The translations under genes were made by a program, and so were the position numbers. From Patescibacteria group bacterium (GTDB lineage Bacteria > Patescibacteriota > Minisyncoccia > Phycocordibacterales > PALSA-1337), in the NCBI GenBank assembly GCA_028871265.1, contig JAGWNR010000021.1, forward strand, positions 1 through 8,704: 8,704 bases of DNA. The letters run 5' to 3'. A model generated the notes under the pieces. That model did not search any database, had not been told where the DNA came from, and was given only the letters and a program-made list of their open reading frames with translations. This document shows positions 5,226 to 8,704 of the stretch, one piece after another; position 1 is the stretch's first letter, and the number at the start of each line of letters is the position of its first letter.

Positions 5226-6350
5226 CTAGCATTTTACATTCACGAATGGGTTTTTGGCGCCGCGGATTTCAAAATGAATATGAGGACCGGTAGTTTCACC
5301 GGTTATACCAATTTTTCCAATTATATCTCCGGCACTGACTTGTTGACCGATCGAAACCAATACTTTTTCGGCATGAGCATATAATGTTTCCGTACCATTC
5401 GGATGAGCAATAACGACGTAATTACCATAACCACCATTCCAACCACCATTATTTTTAGCAATAATAACTGTACCGTCGGCAGCAGCATATATAGGATTGC
5501 CAATGCCAATCGCCAGATCAACCGCATTGTGTCCATGTAGACCCTGAGAGAGTCGTGCGCCATGAACCGGACATTCATAATAACCGCCTGCGTATGGTCC
5601 AGGAGCGACCGGACCGCCGCCGCCCAAATAGGGCTCATATATAATGCCGTGAGATGTTCTAATTGGCGTACTGACCGATTGGGTCACTCCTATTTCGCCG
5701 TCCGGAATTATAATAGCAGTACCTACTGCCAGTTCAGAAGCAGAAGAAAGTCCGTTAAATTCCAAAACCTCTGTCTGATCACCGCCATATTTCTTTACAA
5801 TTGAAGCCAACGTGTCACCTTTTTTCACCGTATAATTTATGCCGGAAATCGGCAAAATAGCCAAAATTTGACCTGGTTTGATTGTGGGCTTGGTGCCTAA
5901 ATCGTTCGCCCACACTATAGTATTTATCGAGACATCAAACATCTTTGCAATTTGCGACAACGTGTCTCCGTTCTGCACAACATAAGTACTGATAGCTGTC
6001 GCCGATGGACAAGCGTCAACATCTGCCAAACTGCCGGACAGACCGACCGAAGATTGAATTGAATCATTATCTATAGAAATAACATTATTTATATTTGAAG
6101 AGCAGCCGTTGGTATCCGTGCCTAAAAGAGGTTCGGTCTGGGCGTTATATACTGAATTACTAATTACTGTTTCTTCGGCTGACACGGTAGCGGTGGCAAA
6201 TGATTTTATAAAAGAAAAGTAACTCACCTTGGAAACCAAAACAGACAGCACAAAAACCACGATAACAATCGCGACCAGTGGCATTTCCCTACAGAATTGA
6301 GAAACATGCCTATATAGAGCCTTTATAGTATTGGAGAAAACAAATTTCAT
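5226..6350 (-). CDS. LysM-LysM-M23 peptidoglycan endopeptidase, membrane anchored
   Basis: This 374-residue envelope protein likely cuts peptidoglycan cross-links. A short basic N-terminus precedes a hydrophobic segment at about 25-42, probably a signal anchor. A Ser/Asn-rich linker leads to two LysM cell-wall-binding domains (about 122-166, with YVVQNGDTLSQIAKMF, and 172-216, with YTVKKGDTLASIVKKY). A Gly/Pro-rich stretch (about 240-258) precedes the M23 domain. Expected zinc and active-site residues are present: H274 and D278 in HNAVD, H326 in YAHAE, and H357/H359 in HIHFEI, so it should be active (LytM/EnvC-type). ATG 6350 is the first start after an in-frame TGA. There is no Shine-Dalgarno, but a strong promoter lies about 90 bp upstream at 6446-6474. 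It is convergent with the RhuM-like gene and divergent from uvrD. Confidence 0.93.
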   Translation of the reverse strand: MKFVFSNTIKALYRHVSQFCREMPLVAIVIVVFVLSVLVSKVSYFSFIKSFATATVSAEETVISNSVYNAQTEPLLGTDTNGCSSNINNVISIDNDSIQSSVGLSGSLADVDACPSATAISTYVVQNGDTLSQIAKMFDVSINTIVWANDLGTKPTIKPGQILAILPISGINYTVKKGDTLASIVKKYGGDQTEVLEFNGLSSASELAVGTAIIIPDGEIGVTQSVSTPIRTSHGIIYEPYLGGGGPVAPGPYAGGYYECPVHGARLSQGLHGHNAVDLAIGIGNPIYAAADGTVIIAKNNGGWNGGYGNYVVIAHPNGTETLYAHAEKVLVSIGQQVSAGDIIGKIGITGETTGPHIHFEIRGAKNPFVNVKC

Positions 6351-6422
6351 AAGAGATGGGTCGGGCAGGCGTACAATCGATGATGGTCAAGCGGATCGGC
6401 GGGAAGCTTCGGTAAAGAAGAA

Positions 6423-6437
6423 TACCCGAATCGGGTA
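6423..6437 (-). promoter_or_regulatory. 5'-terminal hairpin in the M23 peptidase leader
   Basis: TACCCGA-A-TCGGGTA is a perfect inverted repeat. In the minus-strand transcript it folds as a 6-bp, GC-rich stem with a 3-nt loop. With the start predicted near 6440-6438 from the promoter, the hairpin would sit within a few nucleotides of the 5' end. Such 5' stem-loops can protect mRNA from decay. Alternatively it is a second operator next to the -10. Confidence 0.5.
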
Positions 6438-6459
6438 CTTGGGCCAGTATAGCCCAAGT
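6437..6459. promoter_or_regulatory. Inverted repeat centred on the M23 promoter -10 box
   Basis: Eight-bp arms ACTTGGGC (6437-6444) and GCCCAAGT (6452-6459) flank a 7-bp spacer containing the minus-strand -10 hexamer. A dimeric repressor bound here would cover the -10 element. No known operator family is recognised. Confidence 0.55.
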
Positions 6460-6474
6460 GATACATGTGGTCAA
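6446..6474 (-). promoter_or_regulatory. Consensus-like promoter of the M23 peptidase gene
   Basis: On the minus strand TTGACC (complement of 6469-6474) and TATACT (complement of 6446-6451) are separated by exactly 17 bp, with five matches to consensus in each hexamer. Predicted start is near 6439, giving a leader of about 90 nt. Confidence 0.65.
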
Positions 6475-6519
6475 ACTGACTATGCACAGGTTATTAGACA
6501 TGAACACCTTTTCGCTTTA

Positions 6520-6541
6520 AATACGGCCGTATTGAGCCGTA
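6520..6541. repeat. 14-bp palindrome plus repeated GCCGTA upstream of uvrD
   Basis: AATACGGCCGTATT (6520-6533) is a perfect palindrome. GCCGTA inside it (6526-6531) recurs at 6536-6541, 10 bp away or about one helical turn. The cluster ends about 23 bp before the uvrD extended -10 and does not resemble the common SOS boxes (CTG-N10-CAG or GAAC-N4-GTTC). Confidence 0.5.
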
Positions 6542-6563
6542 GATATCATAATCAGTCTTTGTC

Positions 6564-6579
6564 TGTTATTATTCAATAT
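6564..6579 (+). promoter_or_regulatory. Extended -10 promoter of uvrD, leaderless arrangement
   Basis: TG-T-TATTAT (6564-6572) ends 7 nt before the ATG at 6580, so transcription should start on the ATG. There is no Shine-Dalgarno and no clear -35. Confidence 0.5.
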
Positions 6580-8535
6580 ATGGATACAGCGACAAATAAT
6601 CTAAATTCTCGTCAAAAGGAGGCAGCAGAGACGCTTGGCGGCCCATTGCTCATATTGGCCGGAGCCGGAGCCGGTAAAACCAAAACTATTGTTCATCGCA
6701 TTTTAAATCTGATCAAAAGCGGCGTAGCGCCGCACAATATATTGGCCATCACCTTTACCAATAAATCCGCAAAAGAGATGCGTGATCGTATTGGCGCCAT
6801 GATTACCAGCGATCATGCAATCAATCGACCAATTTCAATAAATGAACGGCCGTTCGCCAGTACTTTCCATGCCCTGGGCGCACATATTATTCGTGAAAAC
6901 GCCGCTCTCATAGGACTCAACCGGCATTTTGTCATATATGACCGCGCTGATTCGCGAAAAGCGGTAAAAGACGCTCTGGAAGAATTGGGTCTAAAGGACG
7001 ACCGAAACGACCCGACTAGCATATTGGGCTCAATTTCACGTGCCAAAGGAGATGGATTGACATTATCTGCATACCGCACAGAAGGTCATTCGAATGATTT
7101 TCGCCATCGTCTAGTCGCGAGCGTCTGGGAAAAATACGAAGCCGCTCTATCCCGCGAAAAGGCACTAGATTTTGATGATTTACTACTGAAAACCATGATT
7201 CTCCTGCGCGATCACCGGGAAATACGCGAACGATACGCAAACATCTGGACACATATTCATATAGATGAATATCAGGATACCAACGGCGTGCAATATGAAA
7301 TTGTGCGAGCTCTGGCGATGGCGCGGCGTAATATCTGTGTCGTTGGAGACATTGATCAAAATATTTACAGCTGGCGCGGTGCCACGATCGAAAATATTAT
7401 GCGCTTTGAAAAAGATTATCCCGAGGCAAAAGTGGTCATTCTAGAAGAAAACTATCGCTCGACAAAAACCATTCTGGCCGCCGCCAACAATGTGATCAAG
7501 AAAAATTCTATGCGACGGGAAAAAAACCTGTACACCCATAACGACATTGGTGAAAAAATAACCTTGACTGCCGAATACACTGAAACTGACGAGGCTAGAA
7601 ACATCGCCGATAGCTGTCGTAAAATCATTCAGGATGGAATCAAGCCTAATAATATTGCCGTACTGTATCGAGCAAACTTTCAATCGCGCGTTTTAGAGGA
7701 AGCCTTTTTGAAAAAAGAGGTACCATACCAAGTTTTGGGTACAAAATTCTTTGAGCGTAAAGAGGTCAAAGACGTGCTGTCGTTCATCCGTGCCGCTCTA
7801 AATCGTGATTCAACCGGTGATTTGGTTCGCATTGTCAATGTACCGCCGCGTGGTATCGGCAAAGTGACCATGCTAAAAATCATCGCTCATGATACGGCAG
7901 AATTAAATGATGGCATGAAGCGTAAAATTGCGGAATTCAGCCAAATACTAGATGAAATATGTGCTGCCACAAATGAGAAAAAGCCTTCTGATTTGATCAA
8001 ATTTATCCTGATGAGAACCGGCATGGAGTCTCACTTAAAAAAGACCACCGAAGACGAAGAGAGGTTGGAAAACATGCGCGAACTAGCCAGCGTAGCAAAA
8101 ACATATGACAATTTACCGCTAGGTGAAGGTGTCGAGGCACTACTCCAAAACGCCGCGCTGGCCACCGATCAGGACGAACTGAGCGAGGAAAAAGAGGGTG
8201 TAAAGCTCATGACAGTACACGCCTCAAAAGGTCTAGAGTTTGATTACATATTTATCGCCGGATTGGAACAAAATTTATTTCCGCATGAACGTATGGGCGA
8301 GGAGGAATTGACCGAGGGTCAGGAAGAGGAAGAGCGACGACTTTTTTACGTCGCCCTGACCCGCGCACGCAAAAAAATATATCTGAGCTGGTCCCAAATC
8401 CGCACGGTTTATGGTTCACAGAGAATAAATTCACCGTCGGAATTTATTTCGGATATTGGCGATGCACTGATCGAAGAAAAAGCCGAGGAGCCCAGACCCA
8501 ACAATCGGGCCAAAATGATATTTATAGATTTTTGA
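6580..8535 (+). CDS. uvrD: UvrD/PcrA-type superfamily 1A DNA helicase
   Basis: This 651-residue ATP-dependent 3'-5' helicase likely acts in nucleotide-excision and mismatch repair and in clearing recombination intermediates. SF1A motifs appear in order: Q motif (Q12), motif I AGAGAGKT (27-34), Ia ITFTNKSAKEM, II IDEYQDTN (D229, E230), III VVGDIDQNIYSWRGA, IV LEENYRST, V LMTVHASKGLEFDYIFIAGL and VI LFYVALTRAR (from L588). ATG 6580 starts right before the conserved N-terminus and has its own extended -10. The frame stays open back to 6331, but that stretch overlaps the M23 gene start and contains palindromes and promoters. The protein is roughly 70-80 residues shorter than typical UvrD/PcrA and seems to lack the C-terminal Tudor-like domain that contacts RNA polymerase. 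PcrA is an equally good name. Confidence 0.94.
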   Translation: MDTATNNLNSRQKEAAETLGGPLLILAGAGAGKTKTIVHRILNLIKSGVAPHNILAITFTNKSAKEMRDRIGAMITSDHAINRPISINERPFASTFHALGAHIIRENAALIGLNRHFVIYDRADSRKAVKDALEELGLKDDRNDPTSILGSISRAKGDGLTLSAYRTEGHSNDFRHRLVASVWEKYEAALSREKALDFDDLLLKTMILLRDHREIRERYANIWTHIHIDEYQDTNGVQYEIVRALAMARRNICVVGDIDQNIYSWRGATIENIMRFEKDYPEAKVVILEENYRSTKTILAAANNVIKKNSMRREKNLYTHNDIGEKITLTAEYTETDEARNIADSCRKIIQDGIKPNNIAVLYRANFQSRVLEEAFLKKEVPYQVLGTKFFERKEVKDVLSFIRAALNRDSTGDLVRIVNVPPRGIGKVTMLKIIAHDTAELNDGMKRKIAEFSQILDEICAATNEKKPSDLIKFILMRTGMESHLKKTTEDEERLENMRELASVAKTYDNLPLGEGVEALLQNAALATDQDELSEEKEGVKLMTVHASKGLEFDYIFIAGLEQNLFPHERMGEEELTEGQEEEERRLFYVALTRARKKIYLSWSQIRTVYGSQRINSPSEFISDIGDALIEEKAEEPRPNNRAKMIFIDF

Positions 8536-8547
8536 TAATTTTCTGTC

Positions 8548-8567
8548 ATCCCCGCAAAAGCGTGGAT
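8548..8567. repeat. Hairpin resembling a widespread dispersed repeat
   Basis: ATCCCCGC (8548-8555) and GCGTGGAT (8560-8567) pair with one mismatch around AAAA, 12 bp after the uvrD stop. It resembles the bacterial repeat core ATTCCCGC-GAAA-GCGGGAAT known from several genomes. No U-tract follows, so it is not a classic terminator, though it could stabilise the uvrD mRNA 3' end. Confidence 0.5.
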
Positions 8568-8587
8568 CTGGTTAGATTTGCAAACAT

Positions 8588-8623
8588 ATTTGACATTTGG
8601 ATTTTGAAATTTGGATTTGTTAT
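8588..8623 (-). repeat. Dispersed AT-rich repeat, copy 2 (inverted, intergenic)
   Basis: On the minus strand this reads ATAACAAA, an extra 6 bp, TTCAAAATCCAAATG, T, CAAAT. It matches the copy at 1500-1529 inside recJ in the opposite orientation. Its end overlaps the predicted promoter of the TraX-like gene. Confidence 0.6.
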
Positions 8624-8626
8624 CAT
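8597..8626 (+). promoter_or_regulatory. Promoter of the TraX-like gene, leaderless arrangement
   Basis: TG-T-TATCAT (8618-8626) is an extended -10 ending 7 nt before the ATG at 8634. TTGGAT (8597-8602) with an 18-bp spacer may be the -35. TTGACA at 8590-8595 is a perfect -35 hexamer but 25 bp away, too far to pair with this -10. Confidence 0.5.
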
Positions 8627-8633
8627 TAACCCC

Positions 8634-8704
8634 ATGAACACCTTTACCATAAAAAGCGTCGCTATGGTTTGCATGATTATTGACCATGTCGGCGCTTTTT
8701 TATT
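8634..8704 (+). CDS. N-terminus of a TraX-like membrane protein (cut by window edge)
   Basis: The visible 23 codons encode MNTFTIKSVAMVCMIIDHVG followed by Ala-Phe-Leu. The pattern of a Lys, a hydrophobic stretch, then M-I-I-D-H-x-G is typical of the first membrane helix of TraX-family proteins. These are multi-pass membrane proteins named for the F-plasmid pilin N-acetylation factor; chromosomal members outside plasmids have unknown roles. The start has an extended -10 directly upstream and no ribosome site. The rest lies outside the window, so both the family call and the integrity of the gene are provisional. Confidence 0.55.
   Translation, partial: MNTFTIKSVAMVCMIIDHVGAFL

Noticed and set aside
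5190..5228. A terminator between the convergent RhuM-like and M23 genes
   Set aside because: On the minus strand ATTC-ACA-GAAT precedes a T-run, but a 4-bp AT-rich stem is too weak to call.
6400..6545. A structured RNA gene (tRNA, 6S, SRP, RNase P or riboswitch) suggested by several adjacent hairpins
   Set aside because: No conserved core of these RNAs is present: no T-arm or CCA context, no SRP GGAAG-type loop, no RNase P core. The symmetries are better explained as promoter-associated operators and a 5' hairpin.
6331..6579. An 83-residue N-terminal extension of UvrD
   Set aside because: It overlaps the start of the minus-strand M23 gene and contains three palindromes and a consensus promoter. 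Helicase homology begins just after the ATG at 6580.

Overview
The window looks like chromosomal core sequence from a small-genome bacterium, most likely a member of the Patescibacteria/CPR (Parcubacteria-like). That assignment is inference. It rests on the protein families and their sequence flavour, the very compact layout, the near absence of Shine-Dalgarno sites, and short AT-rich repeats tolerated inside conserved genes. TGA is used as a stop (comM, the RhuM-like gene, uvrD), so the code is standard code 11 and not the UGA-glycine code of Gracilibacteria/SR1.

Layout, left to right. A divergent gene seems to start at the extreme left edge on the minus strand, with a strong ribosome site. 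A divergent promoter region separates it from recJ (155-1891), a complete single-strand DNA exonuclease, which is followed by a small unknown ORF (1913-2110) and a probable terminator. Next comes a decayed type II toxin-antitoxin locus: promoter, palindromic operator, intact ribbon-helix-helix antitoxin (2230-2451), and only the first ~25 codons of a RelE/ParE-like toxin (2456-2533). rnhA (RNase HI, 2549-3028) follows directly. An intergenic region with three spaced GTC-N-G(A/G)C motifs precedes comM/yifB (3142-4662). A shortened RhuM-like gene (4689-5216) runs tail-to-tail into a minus-strand LysM-LysM-M23 cell-wall peptidase gene (5226-6350). A structured divergent promoter region (6351-6579) separates this from uvrD/pcrA (6580-8535). 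The window ends with a dispersed hairpin, a second copy of a repeat also found inside recJ, and the first codons of a TraX-like membrane protein.

How the genes fit together. recJ, rnhA, comM and uvrD are all DNA-processing enzymes: 5'-3' ssDNA exonuclease, RNA-DNA hybrid nuclease, branch-migration motor and 3'-5' helicase. Together they suit repair, R-loop removal and integration of incoming DNA. The accessory genes (toxin-antitoxin locus, RhuM-like gene) look eroded, while the core genes look intact.

The most notable regulatory signal is that recJ, comM, uvrD and the TraX-like gene each have a -10 box ending 6-7 nt before the ATG and no ribosome site. This predicts leaderless mRNAs. The M23 peptidase instead has a good consensus promoter whose -10 box lies in the centre of an 8-bp inverted repeat. 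I did not find a clearly new multi-gene system. The best candidates for new biology are the leaderless pattern, the antitoxin retained upstream of rnhA, and the repeats placed inside recJ.
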